Source of the DNA: Acidobacteriota bacterium
GTDB taxonomy: Bacteria; Acidobacteriota; Blastocatellia; Chloracidobacteriales; Chloracidobacteriaceae
Assembly: GCA_016208495.1 (NCBI GenBank)
Contig: JACQXX010000041.1
Location: forward strand, 1 to 52,180
Direction of reading: 5' to 3'
Length of the DNA: 52,180 nucleotides
Made by a program: the position numbers and the translations under genes
Part shown: one piece after another, positions 1 to 8,311 of the stretch
How positions within the stretch are numbered: the stretch's first letter is position 1
Layout: every line of letters starts with the position of its first letter
Notes under the pieces: generated by a model
What the model was told of the DNA's origin: nothing
What the model saw: the letters and a program-made list of their open reading frames with translations, nothing else
The model's database searches: none

Positions 1-527
1 ACATCCGGCAGTTCATAGACCACTTCCAGCACATACGAATTGAGTTTCGGCACCAGTCGCACTTGCTGAATGTGGGTTCGGGGAATCCGGGTTGGAAAGG
101 ATAGGTTAGTTTGGGATGGGTGGATCACACCCCGTTTCAAGGCTTTGCGGCTGACAGCCTGAGTGGTGTATACCACCACGTTTCGGCCCGTTGCTTTGGG
201 TTTGTACTTCGGGATCTTTGGTTCAGCCAGGAATTTGTCAGCGTCGCGGGCATATTCGGCGGTGGCGGCAAAATAGCTGGTCCAGTCCTGACATACCTGT
301 TTCAAAACCTGCTGACTGACCTTGGCCGGCAATCCCCGGTACGCATCGCTGGTTTTCAATCGAACATCGAGTTGTTCATATGAAAACACCGTTCCCACCT
401 CAAAAAACCGTTGCCGTTGTTCATACAGCGCCAGGTTGTAGAGGTTCTTTGACCGAAAGCAGAGGTCATCCGCTTCAGCAAAGAATGGGCAATCAGGTTT
501 GATGTGATGTTTTTCAACTCGAATCAT
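1..527 (-). CDS. tnpB: TnpB, RNA-guided nuclease of an IS200/IS605-type element (5' part only)
   Basis: The minus strand is open from an ATG at 527 to the window edge (175 codons), so only the N-terminal part is present. It begins MIRVEKHHIKPDCPFFAEAD and contains the segment LPAKVSQQVLKQVCQDW, then KIPKYKPKATGRNVVVYTTQ and IQQVRLVPKLNSYVLEVVYE. These follow the N-terminal helical and wedge/beta-barrel layout of TnpB proteins. The RuvC catalytic residues and zinc finger would lie beyond base 1, so nuclease competence cannot be judged. The family cuts DNA under guidance of an omega-RNA from the 3' end of the element, which is also outside the window. No tnpA lies on the visible side, so this is either a tnpB-only element or one with tnpA elsewhere. 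The assignment to TnpB is firm; the IS subgroup is not. Confidence 0.88.
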   Translation of the reverse strand, partial: MIRVEKHHIKPDCPFFAEADDLCFRSKNLYNLALYEQRQRFFEVGTVFSYEQLDVRLKTSDAYRGLPAKVSQQVLKQVCQDWTSYFAATAEYARDADKFLAEPKIPKYKPKATGRNVVVYTTQAVSRKALKRGVIHPSQTNLSFPTRIPRTHIQQVRLVPKLNSYVLEVVYELPD

Positions 528-553
528 GATGGCAGTTTAAATTACAGAGTATT

Positions 554-569
554 AAAAGACAAGTCTTTT
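554..569. other. Small hairpin in the tnpB/hydrogenase-accessory gap
   Basis: AAAAGAC and GTCTTTT form a perfect 7-bp inverted repeat around a 2-nt loop in the 130-bp gap between the divergent tnpB and the gene at 658. Subterminal hairpins are recognition sites at IS200/IS605 ends, so this may mark the element's left end. It could also be a chance AT-rich palindrome. I could not place the exact element boundary or target site. Confidence 0.35.
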
Positions 570-657
570 TTTATCAACCGTAAAGAATTTGTTCCCGGTA
601 TAAATGATTGTGGTTGGTTAGAGATAGATATAAAAAATAAAACTGAATTCAATACCG

Positions 658-1908
658 ATGTCGAACAAGACTGATATGATGGAGGTTTATTATCCAAACA
701 GCGTCTGGCTCAACTTGAGACGCGACATTTTTGACGACCTGGATTGCTTTAAAATTCGGCCTGGAATTCCAACCTGGGAAGCGGGAATGGAACGTCTCCT
801 GGCTGAGAAGGGAGGAAAAATGGTGGTGGATCTTGAGCTGGTCGAGAAAATCGCGGCGGCGGTGCTCTATGAAGGCTATATGCTGTACCCATATCGGCCT
901 TCGGCGGTAAAAAACCGGAAACGATTCAATTTTGGGGTGTTGACTCCGCGGGCGTACAGCGAAGCCCAGCACGGAACCGAACGCTGGACCATGCATACCG
1001 AGTATCTGATTTGGTGCGAAGCCGATGCCGTGCTCAATGTAAAGGTTCGGTTCCTCAATTTGCGTGACCGACGAGTGTTTAAGACAGAGTCTCCGCCTGT
1101 GGCCGGCGATGGGCAAGAAAATCTTGAATTTCTGCAAGTTGACCACCTCGAAATTGCCGGCCAGCACTGGTATGCCTGGCAGGAAGCCGTGGAACGAGAG
1201 ATTGCGGAGTTCCACTTGAACCCCAAAGATCTTGTTTTTCACCCCAAAACAGTGGCGGTGACCTTTCTACCTGAAACGGATACCCAGATGCTGATGGGGG
1301 ATGATGGACAGGTCCACGGAAAACTTGAACACGAATTGCCTTCAACCAGCCTCCGACTCGAAATCAAAGCCAGGGTTGAGAGTATTCAGGAATTCCCTGA
1401 CGGCCAGGTCCGCACCTTGAAGAAAATATCGGTCCGAATTGAAAACCAGACCGGGTTGAACGAAGGCTGGCTCAAGCATCGGGAGGAGGTTTTGACCCGA
1501 TCAATGATTTCCACGCATACGATTTTGGGAGTTCACAACGCTGAGTTTGTGTCGCTGCTGGACCCTCCGGAAACCCTTCGGAGCCAGGTTGCTGGATGCC
1601 AAAATAATGGTGCCTGGCCGGTTCTGGTGGGGACTCCTGGAAAATGCGATGTGATGCTGGCTTCACCGATCATTCTGTATGATTATCCGCAGGTTGCGCC
1701 GGAAAGCCTCGGGGATTTTTACGATGGGACTGAAATTGATGAAATGCTGGCCTTGCGAGTGATGACGCTCACCGATGCCGAAAAACAGGAAATGCGAAAC
1801 GTTGATGACCGGGCGCGCCGCATTTTAGAACGCACCGAAACACTTCCGGAAGAACACTTTATGAAGCTCCACGGTGCCCTGCGTGGCCTTCGCCCACTGG
1901 AGCCCTGA
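658..1908 (+). CDS. Hydrogenase-cluster conserved protein of unknown function
   Basis: A soluble protein of 416 residues with no signal peptide or membrane segment. The stretch LYEGYMLYPYRPSAVKNRKR followed by FGVLTPRAYSEAQ is, from memory, typical of a conserved protein found in [NiFe]-hydrogenase accessory clusters; I know of no established biochemical role. The context agrees: it is followed by a small partner gene 5 nt downstream and then by a hydrogenase maturation protease. The ATG at 658 has no clear Shine-Dalgarno sequence; in-frame ATGs at 676 and 679 are alternatives. No hydrogenase structural gene is visible: the next gene upstream is the divergent tnpB and nothing of the cluster follows the protease. 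A role in hydrogenase assembly is inferred from context. Confidence 0.6.
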   Translation: MSNKTDMMEVYYPNSVWLNLRRDIFDDLDCFKIRPGIPTWEAGMERLLAEKGGKMVVDLELVEKIAAAVLYEGYMLYPYRPSAVKNRKRFNFGVLTPRAYSEAQHGTERWTMHTEYLIWCEADAVLNVKVRFLNLRDRRVFKTESPPVAGDGQENLEFLQVDHLEIAGQHWYAWQEAVEREIAEFHLNPKDLVFHPKTVAVTFLPETDTQMLMGDDGQVHGKLEHELPSTSLRLEIKARVESIQEFPDGQVRTLKKISVRIENQTGLNEGWLKHREEVLTRSMISTHTILGVHNAEFVSLLDPPETLRSQVAGCQNNGAWPVLVGTPGKCDVMLASPIILYDYPQVAPESLGDFYDGTEIDEMLALRVMTLTDAEKQEMRNVDDRARRILERTETLPEEHFMKLHGALRGLRPLEP

Positions 1909-1913
1909 CCCTT

Positions 1914-2222
1914 ATGCAAGAATGGGAATGGCATATCCTGGAGGATCGAACCGAATTGTCCCAAACGCTGGTCCAGGGAGTTGAAATCAAACCCGGAGAC
2001 CGCATCCGATTACGCCCTCAGCGTGGCGGTGACATCTTTGATCTGGTCCTGGCGGGAAAACTGGCGGTGATTGAGTCCATTGAGCAGGACTATGAAAACA
2101 AGGTCCATGTGGCAGTGGTTGTGGAAGATGACCCCGGCCAGGACCTTGGCCACCAACGACTTCCGGGCCACCGCTTCTTTTTTTCCCTGGAAGAGATCGA
2201 ACCCTGGAGAGATGAGACATGA
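1914..2222 (+). CDS. Small hydrogenase-cluster protein, function unknown
   Basis: A 102-residue acidic protein, probably cytoplasmic. Its middle (KPGDRIRLRPQRGGDIFDLV, then LAGKLAVIESIEQDYENKVH) looks like a small beta-rich domain. The end of the protein (PGHRFFFSLEEIEPW) is compact and hydrophobic, suggesting a folded unit that binds a partner. It starts 5 nt after the stop of the 416-residue protein, with GGAG about 11 nt upstream of the ATG. Its TGA overlaps the ATG of the maturation protease (ATGA), so translation of the two is probably coupled. I know similar short proteins only as unnamed members of hydrogenase accessory operons; the function is not known to me. Confidence 0.6.
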   Translation: MQEWEWHILEDRTELSQTLVQGVEIKPGDRIRLRPQRGGDIFDLVLAGKLAVIESIEQDYENKVHVAVVVEDDPGQDLGHQRLPGHRFFFSLEEIEPWRDET

Positions 2223-2761
2223 ACTCACCAAACAACGGTAACCAACCAAAGAAAATCCTGGTTGCGGGCATCGGCAATATTTTTTTCGGTGACGATGCAT
2301 TTGGAGTCGAAGTTGTTGGCGCTTTATCAATGCGGAAATTGCCTGATGGCGTCGTGGTCAGGGATTTCGGAATCCGTGGATTTGATCTTGCCTGTGCGCT
2401 GGTCGAGAACTTTGACACTGTCGTTCTGGTGGATGCCATTTCTCGCAATGAACCGCCGGGTACCCTGTTTGTCATTGAACCTGAGATCAATGTGTCGGTC
2501 CCGCCCAGGGCTGAAATTGAGGCTCACAGTCTGAATCCAATGAAAGTATTGGACCTCGCCCATACTTTCGGGGCCCAATTGAAGCACGTTTTACTGGTAG
2601 GTTGTGAGCCTGCTTTTCTTGGCTCGGAAGATGAAGGAGCACTGGGCCTTAGCGAACCTGTCGCCGCCGCCGTCACCGAAGCGGTGTGGCTGATTGAGTC
2701 ATTGATTGCAAAAATGTTGACTGAATCGCACGGCTCCAAAGCCGCTCAATCAACAAGATAA
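2219..2761 (+). CDS. [NiFe]-hydrogenase maturation endopeptidase (HyaD/HybD/HycI family)
   Basis: This protease trims the C-terminus of a hydrogenase large subunit after Ni insertion. The N-terminal signature ILVAGIGNIFFGDDAFGVEV is the family nucleus. Asp26 corresponds to nickel-sensing Glu16 of E. coli HybD, Asp72 (VLVDAIS) to Asp62 and His103 (EAHSLNP) to His93, so the metal-binding triad looks complete. The length of 180 residues is normal. It is the third gene of a tight operon (ATGA overlap with the preceding gene, GGAG ahead of the ATG). Its substrate, the large subunit, is not in the window. The TAA stop is the last base before or the first base of a dispersed repeat element at 2761, so the repeat abuts the gene exactly. 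Confidence 0.88.
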   Translation: MNSPNNGNQPKKILVAGIGNIFFGDDAFGVEVVGALSMRKLPDGVVVRDFGIRGFDLACALVENFDTVVLVDAISRNEPPGTLFVIEPEINVSVPPRAEIEAHSLNPMKVLDLAHTFGAQLKHVLLVGCEPAFLGSEDEGALGLSEPVAAAVTEAVWLIESLIAKMLTESHGSKAAQSTR

Positions 2762-2925
2762 TACCAGTTTGTAGTCAGTAGTCAGTAGTCAGTAGTTCAC
2801 TAAGCCTATTTGATTGAATTATACCATTTTGGAATGAAGTGATCGTATTAGAAAACAGTCAAGTAATTCAATCAATTGAAGTTAGTGAACTACTGACTAC
2901 GATCTACTGACTACAAACTGATATA
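2761..2925. repeat. Composite MITE-like element A with GTAGTCA heptamers
   Basis: A partial copy in reverse orientation (2761-2820) starts with ATACCAGTTTG, followed by about 3.7 units of GTAGTCA. It runs directly into a complete forward copy (2821-2925) that starts ATACCATTTTGG and ends CAAACTGATAT. The halves are mutually inverted (GTAGTTCACTAA near 2791 against TTAGTGAACTAC near 2882), so the whole can fold into a long hairpin. It lies between convergent genes and begins at the stop codon of the hydrogenase protease. Related copies are at 8138, 20028, 35925 and 40064. Confidence 0.75.
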
Positions 2926-2977
2926 AGTACTCTGTCGTAAGTTTCCTGAGATATTGAATTTGGTAAGTATTTGATTC

Positions 2978-3004
2978 TTTTCGTGTTTTTCGTGTTTTTC
3001 GTGG
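2978..3004. repeat. Short CGTGTTTTT tandem repeat
   Basis: About two and a half copies of a 9-bp unit (CGTGTTTTT) lie in the gap between the convergent hydrogenase-accessory and DUF1501 genes. No gene or promoter is apparent in this part of the 369-bp gap. Confidence 0.5.
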
Positions 3005-3046
3005 TTAAAATGTCTTGGAATTTTCGGTAAAGTACTTATTAAGAGC

Positions 3047-3091
3047 CAAAAGAAACGCTCAGAACCCGTTTGGTAACGGGACTTCTGAGCG
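3047..3091 (-). terminator. Rho-independent terminator of the DUF1800-DUF1501 operon
   Basis: On the minus strand, 40 nt after the DUF1501 stop, the arms CGCTCAGAA/TTCTGAGCG and CCCGTT/AACGGG form a 15-bp stem with a 2-nt bulge and a 4-nt loop (3056-3091). This is followed by TTTCTTTT. The strand and position fit termination of the two-gene minus-strand operon. Confidence 0.7.
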
Positions 3092-3130
3092 ATGAGGAAT
3101 GACCGAATTACCAAACTGTGTTCGGTGATT

Positions 3131-4489
3131 TCAGGCCATAAAGCCCATATCACGCACCGAAAAATTCGCCAGTTCGGGGAACAATCCATTTAATTGCCCA
3201 TCGGCGGCGCCGAACCACTTCGCCAGGGTTGCCCCATACTGGGCAATGGACGTTGATGGCAATAGCACCCCACGGGTATCGGCAAAGGCATTTGGGTTAT
3301 AAGCCGAATCCGCCTGATTGAGAATGGGAAATGTGCCGTAAATCTGTCCGCCACTGACACCGCCCCCCATCACCAGATAGTGACTTCCCCAGCCGTGATC
3401 CGTTCCCGTTCCGCTTGGTTGCAGCGAGCGCCCAAAATCAGAAAGCGTAAAGGTCGTAACCTGCTGCGGAATCCCCATCTCAACCGTTGCATCATAAAAT
3501 GCCTTCATCGCCTGACTGACTTGCCGCAGTAAATCCCACTGCTGGTAATCCTGTCCGCTGTGCGTGTCAAACCCGCCAAGACCACAGAAAAAGACCTGAC
3601 GACCAGTGCCGGTCTGGGAACGCAGATTGATGAACCGGGCCACTTCTTTGAGCTGATTTCCAAGGGTTGAGTTTGGGAACACCGTCCCCAGCGTTCCACC
3701 TCCAGCCCCCTGAAGAATCGTGTTGAGTTGCTGGGTGTCGCGCATCACTTTGTCAGCCGCCGCAATCAGTCGGTTGCTGTTCGCCAGGGATGCGATTTGT
3801 ACCTGGGCATTGGCTCGGGCATCCACGGCGGCTTGTGGATAGCCATTGCTGAGGGCGTACTGAGACAGGCTGTTTCCAGGCTGCAGGTTTGTTGCCGGAA
3901 CTGCCTGCCCCGCCACGTACAAAGCCGATCCATTGAACGAAATCGAGGTCGGAAAGGTGGTATTCGCGTTGTTTGGTTGCATCAGATCGGCAATGCGTCC
4001 GCCCCACCCGCTACTGGCCGAGGCATTCGGAATGCCGGCCTGCATCTGGACAATCTGATCGGAATGCGAGAAAAGCTGGGTCGGCAGTGGAACCGCGTTT
4101 TGCTGATATTGTTGCTGCGTTGTCGGCTGGTACAACATGCCGGTATTGGCCATCACCGCGAGCTTGCCTTGCTGGAAGAGCGATTGTAATTCGACCAGTC
4201 CATAATTCAGGGCGTACTGGCCGCCAGTTGTCGTCGCAATCGGCAGGAGCTTGTTGCCGGTCAGCGCCAGGCTCCCTCGTTTGGCCAAATAGGCATTATA
4301 TTCGTTGGTGGCCATTGGGATGACGGTGTTGTGGCCGTCGTTCCCTCCAAACAGGAAAATACAAACCAGCGCTTTGTAATCCGGGACCTGGGCGGCTTCG
4401 ACCAGATTAAACTGACCAAGAGCCGCAAGCAGTCCGGAACTGGCGGTAAGTTTCAGGAAATTGCGTCGGGAAAAAATATGTTTCTGCAT
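3131..4489 (-). CDS. DUF1501 protein, Tat-exported
   Basis: A 452-residue secreted protein of the DUF1501 family (sulfatase/alkaline-phosphatase-like fold; biochemical role unproven). The N-terminus carries a twin-arginine signal (SRRNFLK at about residues 7-13, followed by a hydrophobic run and a cleavage region near VEAAQ). The family core is visible in LVCIFLFGGNDGHNTVIPM, a middle FDTHSGQDYQQW and the later TLSDFGRSLQPSGTGTDHGW. It begins with ATG behind AGAGGTGATTCG, a good ribosome site. It lies downstream of the DUF1800 gene on the same strand with a 111-bp gap, and this gene pair is conserved in acidobacteria and planctomycetes. A terminator follows at 3047-3091. Confidence 0.9.
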   Translation of the reverse strand: MQKHIFSRRNFLKLTASSGLLAALGQFNLVEAAQVPDYKALVCIFLFGGNDGHNTVIPMATNEYNAYLAKRGSLALTGNKLLPIATTTGGQYALNYGLVELQSLFQQGKLAVMANTGMLYQPTTQQQYQQNAVPLPTQLFSHSDQIVQMQAGIPNASASSGWGGRIADLMQPNNANTTFPTSISFNGSALYVAGQAVPATNLQPGNSLSQYALSNGYPQAAVDARANAQVQIASLANSNRLIAAADKVMRDTQQLNTILQGAGGGTLGTVFPNSTLGNQLKEVARFINLRSQTGTGRQVFFCGLGGFDTHSGQDYQQWDLLRQVSQAMKAFYDATVEMGIPQQVTTFTLSDFGRSLQPSGTGTDHGWGSHYLVMGGGVSGGQIYGTFPILNQADSAYNPNAFADTRGVLLPSTSIAQYGATLAKWFGAADGQLNGLFPELANFSVRDMGFMA

Positions 4490-4519
4490 CGAATCACCTC
4501 TTTAGAATTAGGACGGAAA

Positions 4520-4600
4520 ACCTGGGGCTCAGGGCTTGGGGCTGAAACTCCTTTCTTTAAAACGAGTTCCAAACCCTGAACCCTGAACCCTGAACCCTGA
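4520..4600. repeat. CTCAGGG / CCCTGAA heptamer tract
   Basis: The DUF1800-DUF1501 gap holds a degenerate GGGGCTCAGGGCTTGGGGCT segment (4523-4544) and a clean CCCTGAA array of four units (4573-4600). On the minus strand the array starts directly after the TGA of the DUF1800 gene. Confidence 0.85.
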
Positions 4601-7600
4601 TCAGTGCGCCACCTGATATTCGCTCGACATGGCTGTCAGATAGAGCACCGTTAAGGCTCGCATCTTCGCATCGGCGCCGGCAGCCTGGGAGCTTTGTAAC
4701 GCTGTCAGCAACTGTTGGCGCAATCCGGGGGACATCCGTCCATAAAGCAGCAAATTATCAACCGCATTGACACAGGCCACGTGGTCGCTGCCCAGAGTAA
4801 ACAGCCACTGCAGGTTCCAGATGCCCGTCTGGTAATAGTTCATCCAGTTCCAAAGCAGATTGGCTCGATTGACTAACTCGCCTGGGCCATAAATCTGAAA
4901 CTCCGGACCAAAAAGTGGCGGCGTTTGTTTCGGAACGCGGAATCCTGGTGAGTAATGGCCGAACACGGATGGCGCATCGAGGATGCTCTCGCCCATATTG
5001 GTGTAGGCATAGGCGATCTGCGAGGGTTGCGACAGTGTCCCTCCCAGCACACGCAGTAAGGCAATGTGGTGCTGAAGTGGCGTTCGAAGTCGTCCGAAAT
5101 CATTGCCTGGATTATCGTTGCGGGCTTCTGGGTCAAGCAGGATTGCCCGGACGACCGCCTTCATATCACCGCGAACACCCTGGCCGTTGTCATCAAACAC
5201 CGCTGAAATCCGGGCAACGTAGCCGGGCGTTGGATTGCTGGTCACCAGATACCGAATCATTCGGGTGGCAAGAAACGGCCCGACATTGGGGTGATTGAAA
5301 ACAATCTCGATCACATCGTCGAGATCTTTCTGCATGGTCTGGTTGGCTGGCAGCGTCTGGCCAAGGAAGGTCTTTGAAGAAGTATCGTGATACGCCGGCA
5401 ACGGCACCATCGGCCCGGGGTAATAATTCGGATTTGGTGACTGTGGTGTGCCGCTTGCCGTGGCATAGGTCCAGCCGGTGAGCGCGAGCGCCAGTTGCCG
5501 GATGTCATTCTGATTGTAAGTTGGAATCGGCTTGCCTGCGCCATCGAGTTTCTGCGATCCGTCTGGGTTGAGCTGATACAAACCGATGCTGAAAAGCTGC
5601 AGCAACTCGCGTGGGTAGTTTTCATTGGCGCCGCCGGCGACACCGGGTTTGGTGCTGTTGACCATATCGAGGAAGTTCCCCATCGAGGCGTCGAGCGTCA
5701 TTTCCTTGAGCAGATTTTTGTAGTTGCCAAACGCATGCTTGCTCAAAATCTGCTGCCACGGCACCAGCATATTGGGGTAATAGTTTTTGTTGCGTGAAAT
5801 CACGATGATTTCGCTCAAGGCGTATTTCACGCGTTGGCGAAGCTGATCCTGGCCGGTCAACATATGCCAGATAAACTGATCGGTCATTTCTCCCTGTGAC
5901 GAAGCAATCCCATTGGGGTAGACCGATTCTGGGGCGTTAAACTGTTCGTCCAGATATTGCTGGATACCAACCTGTTTGACATAGGCCGTCAACTGGGGCG
6001 TTGGGCCAAAGGTAGCCTGTTCCAGAAAGCGACCGACCGTAATGGCCTGCAGGTCAACGAAGTTCAGACCCGCGCTGGCATTTTTCGTCGGGTCGGCCAC
6101 ACTGACCGCCCTGACGGTGACCGCACCGGCTGGGATGGCCGCCGGGGCGGTGTACAACCCGCTGGTGCTGATGGTGCCGGTTGTGGCATTGCCTCCGGTT
6201 ACGCCATTGACTTGCCAGGTGACCGCCGTATTGGCCGAACCCGTGACCGTGGCCGTGAATTGCTGAGTTGTCCCCACGGCGACTGAAGCTGAGGTTGGAT
6301 TGATTGTAACTGCGACCACTTGTGGAGGGGCAGTAATTGTAACACCCGCGCTGGCCTGTTTGGACGAATCAGCCTGACTCACCGCCGTGACGGTGACTGC
6401 ACCGGCTGGGACTGCCGCTGGCGCCGTATAGAGCCCGGTGGTGCTGATCGTCCCCATTGTCGCATTTCCACCTGTGACACCGTTGACCTGCCAGGTAACC
6501 GCCGTGTTGGCTGAACCATTCACGGTAGCTGTAAATTGCCTGGTTGCACCAGTTTGGACCGAAGCTGAAGTCGGAGAAATCGTGATGGTAACGGCCTGTG
6601 GTTGATTTGTGACCGTCACGGTTGCGCTGGCTTTTTTGGTTGAGTCGGCCTGACTCACCGCCGTGACGGTGACTGCACCGGCTGGGACTGCCGCCGGGGC
6701 CGTGTATAAACCGCTGGAACTGATGGTGCCGGTGGTCGCGTTGCCACCAGTGACCGTGTTGACCTGCCAGGTGACCGCCGTGTTGGCTGAACCAGTCACG
6801 GTAGCTGTAAATTGCCTGGTTGCACCAGTTTGGACCGAAGCTGACGTTGGTGAAATTGAAACCGAAATGGTTTGTGGCGCTCCGTTGCTGACCGTGACCG
6901 TTGCGGTCGCGGACCGCTCGCTGTTGACGGCACATACGGCCCGAATGGTCACCGGACGGCTCAACGCCGCATTCGGCGCCTTGTACAAGCCGCTTGATGT
7001 AATTGTCCCGTTTGCATTTCCGCCGTTGACATACCAGTAAACCGTTGTGTTGGTTGTACCTGAGACATTGGATGTAAATTGCTGCTGAGCCGCTGGCGCC
7101 ACAGTGGCGGTTGAGGGTGTAATGGCAACGGTGATTCCCTGTCCAAATTCGATCAGGCGCGGCGTTGAAACAGCACCGGGAGGACCCGGATTTACGACCG
7201 TGATGTTTCCGCTGCTTGATTGCATGACGTTGCTCGTTGCCTTCAATTGTGTCAGGGATACATACGTGGTCGGTAACGGCGCACCATCGAGCAGTACAAC
7301 GGCGCCGTTATAAAACTGGCTCCCATTCACCGTGAAAATGGATTGTCCGAGGGGAACTTTACTCGGTGAAAACCATTGCACAACTGGAGTTGGATACCGC
7401 ACTGTCACGGTCGAGGTGGCTGACGCTGTTTGGTCGGCCACACTGGTGGCCTTAATCATGACGGGATTTGCCGGCGGCAATGCGGCAGGTGCCGTGTAGA
7501 GGCCACCGGTACTGATCGTACCAACCGTCGAGTTGCCCCCTGGAACATCATTTACCGACCAGACGACCGTTGTCATGGGCGTTCCCATGACCGTCGCGCT

Positions 7601-7768
7601 AAATTGCCGGGTGCCCTTCAACGGCAGGGTTTCGCTGGTTGGACTGATACTGACAGTCGGCGCCGGTGGCGGCATCGTCGTGGCCAGCGCTGGGACCGCT
7701 GACCCAAAACAAAAGGTCAGGGCGAAGAAAACACCTGACAGGCATCTGTATAAAAGTTGTGAACTCAC
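4601..7768 (-). CDS. DUF1800 protein with tandem Ig-like domains
   Basis: A large exported protein (1055 residues from the chosen start). A signal peptide (LLYRCLSGVFFALTFCFGSA) is followed by an Ig-like (Big_2-type) repeat, a TIG/IPT-like segment (PVVQWFSPSKVPLGQSIFTV), four more Ig-like repeats of about 90 residues (each near SISPTSASVQTGATRQFTAT ... TVTWQVN ... GLYTAPAAVPAGAVTVTAVS), and then a C-terminal DUF1800 domain from about residue 565 (RFLEQATFGPT) to the end. I chose the GTG at 7768 over the upstream GTG at 7795 because AGAGGAGAA lies 5 nt before it. Repeats 3 to 5 are nearly identical and are visible as DNA repeats at about 6090-6870, so domain number may vary. It is transcribed ahead of the DUF1501 gene. 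The Ig stalk suggests surface exposure; DUF1800 has no proven activity. Confidence 0.88.
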   Translation of the reverse strand: MSSQLLYRCLSGVFFALTFCFGSAVPALATTMPPPAPTVSISPTSETLPLKGTRQFSATVMGTPMTTVVWSVNDVPGGNSTVGTISTGGLYTAPAALPPANPVMIKATSVADQTASATSTVTVRYPTPVVQWFSPSKVPLGQSIFTVNGSQFYNGAVVLLDGAPLPTTYVSLTQLKATSNVMQSSSGNITVVNPGPPGAVSTPRLIEFGQGITVAITPSTATVAPAAQQQFTSNVSGTTNTTVYWYVNGGNANGTITSSGLYKAPNAALSRPVTIRAVCAVNSERSATATVTVSNGAPQTISVSISPTSASVQTGATRQFTATVTGSANTAVTWQVNTVTGGNATTGTISSSGLYTAPAAVPAGAVTVTAVSQADSTKKASATVTVTNQPQAVTITISPTSASVQTGATRQFTATVNGSANTAVTWQVNGVTGGNATMGTISTTGLYTAPAAVPAGAVTVTAVSQADSSKQASAGVTITAPPQVVAVTINPTSASVAVGTTQQFTATVTGSANTAVTWQVNGVTGGNATTGTISTSGLYTAPAAIPAGAVTVRAVSVADPTKNASAGLNFVDLQAITVGRFLEQATFGPTPQLTAYVKQVGIQQYLDEQFNAPESVYPNGIASSQGEMTDQFIWHMLTGQDQLRQRVKYALSEIIVISRNKNYYPNMLVPWQQILSKHAFGNYKNLLKEMTLDASMGNFLDMVNSTKPGVAGGANENYPRELLQLFSIGLYQLNPDGSQKLDGAGKPIPTYNQNDIRQLALALTGWTYATASGTPQSPNPNYYPGPMVPLPAYHDTSSKTFLGQTLPANQTMQKDLDDVIEIVFNHPNVGPFLATRMIRYLVTSNPTPGYVARISAVFDDNGQGVRGDMKAVVRAILLDPEARNDNPGNDFGRLRTPLQHHIALLRVLGGTLSQPSQIAYAYTNMGESILDAPSVFGHYSPGFRVPKQTPPLFGPEFQIYGPGELVNRANLLWNWMNYYQTGIWNLQWLFTLGSDHVACVNAVDNLLLYGRMSPGLRQQLLTALQSSQAAGADAKMRALTVLYLTAMSSEYQVAH

Positions 7769-8092
7769 GTTATTTCTCCTCTGCCGTTCGGGCACAAACG
7801 CGACGGCGAATTTTGGAGTGCGACGGCTTGACGCCGCTTTGATATGAGGCTTTTGGTAAAATTGGCGTCAAACTGGCTCTTCTCTGCTCAATAGGGTGAT
7901 GCGGAAAAACAACGACCAGCCTCAATATGGAGCACGAAGTGGAATATGGGTGCGGGATGTGCGGCAGTATCCAGTGTGGAAGATAACTGGACAACTACCT
8001 GTTTATGTAGGATTTGGGAAAATCCAGTTTTTTGCTGCAACTTGAAAGGACTTTCCTGGGCAACCAGGTCTGTTTTCTTTGAGAAGCCATTC

Positions 8093-8132
8093 AAAACAGA
8101 AAAACCTCTGGCCCTTGATTGGACCAGAGGTT
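8093..8132 (-). terminator. Rho-independent terminator downstream of the phosphatase gene
   Basis: On the minus strand AACCTCTGG (8132-8124) pairs with CCAGAGGTT (8111-8103), followed by TTTTCTGTTTT. It would end minus-strand transcription from the histidine phosphatase, but MITE-like element B lies between that gene's stop and this hairpin. Confidence 0.65.
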
Positions 8133-8137
8133 CACAG

Positions 8138-8304
8138 ATACCAGTTTGTAGTCAGTAGTCAGTAGTTCACTAAGTACAAGTCTCCATAAATAGGGGATGG
8201 AATCACCGAAATTCCATCCCCTATTTATGGGGACTTGTACTAAGTTTGTTTAAATGAATAACTTGACTGTTTTCTCATACGACCGCTTCATTCCAAAATG
8301 ATAT
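8138..8304. mobile_element. MITE-like element B with an embedded 31-bp hairpin
   Basis: It starts with ATACCAGTTTG and two to three GTAGTCA units, and ends CCAAAATGATAT, matching element A in reverse orientation (internal CTTGACTGTTTTCT conserved). Inside it lies an unrelated near-perfect inverted repeat at 8173-8241. The arms are 31 bp with one mismatch and a 7-nt loop (8204-8210). The rest of the 543-bp gap 7769-8311 holds the terminator at 8093 and the presumed upstream region of the DUF1800 gene, where I saw no convincing promoter. Confidence 0.75.
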
Positions 8305-8311
8305 GAGTGGG

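Noticed and set aside
649-1242. 197-residue minus-strand ORF
   Set aside because: It lies antisense to the hydrogenase-cluster protein, whose frame has better codon structure and family resemblance.
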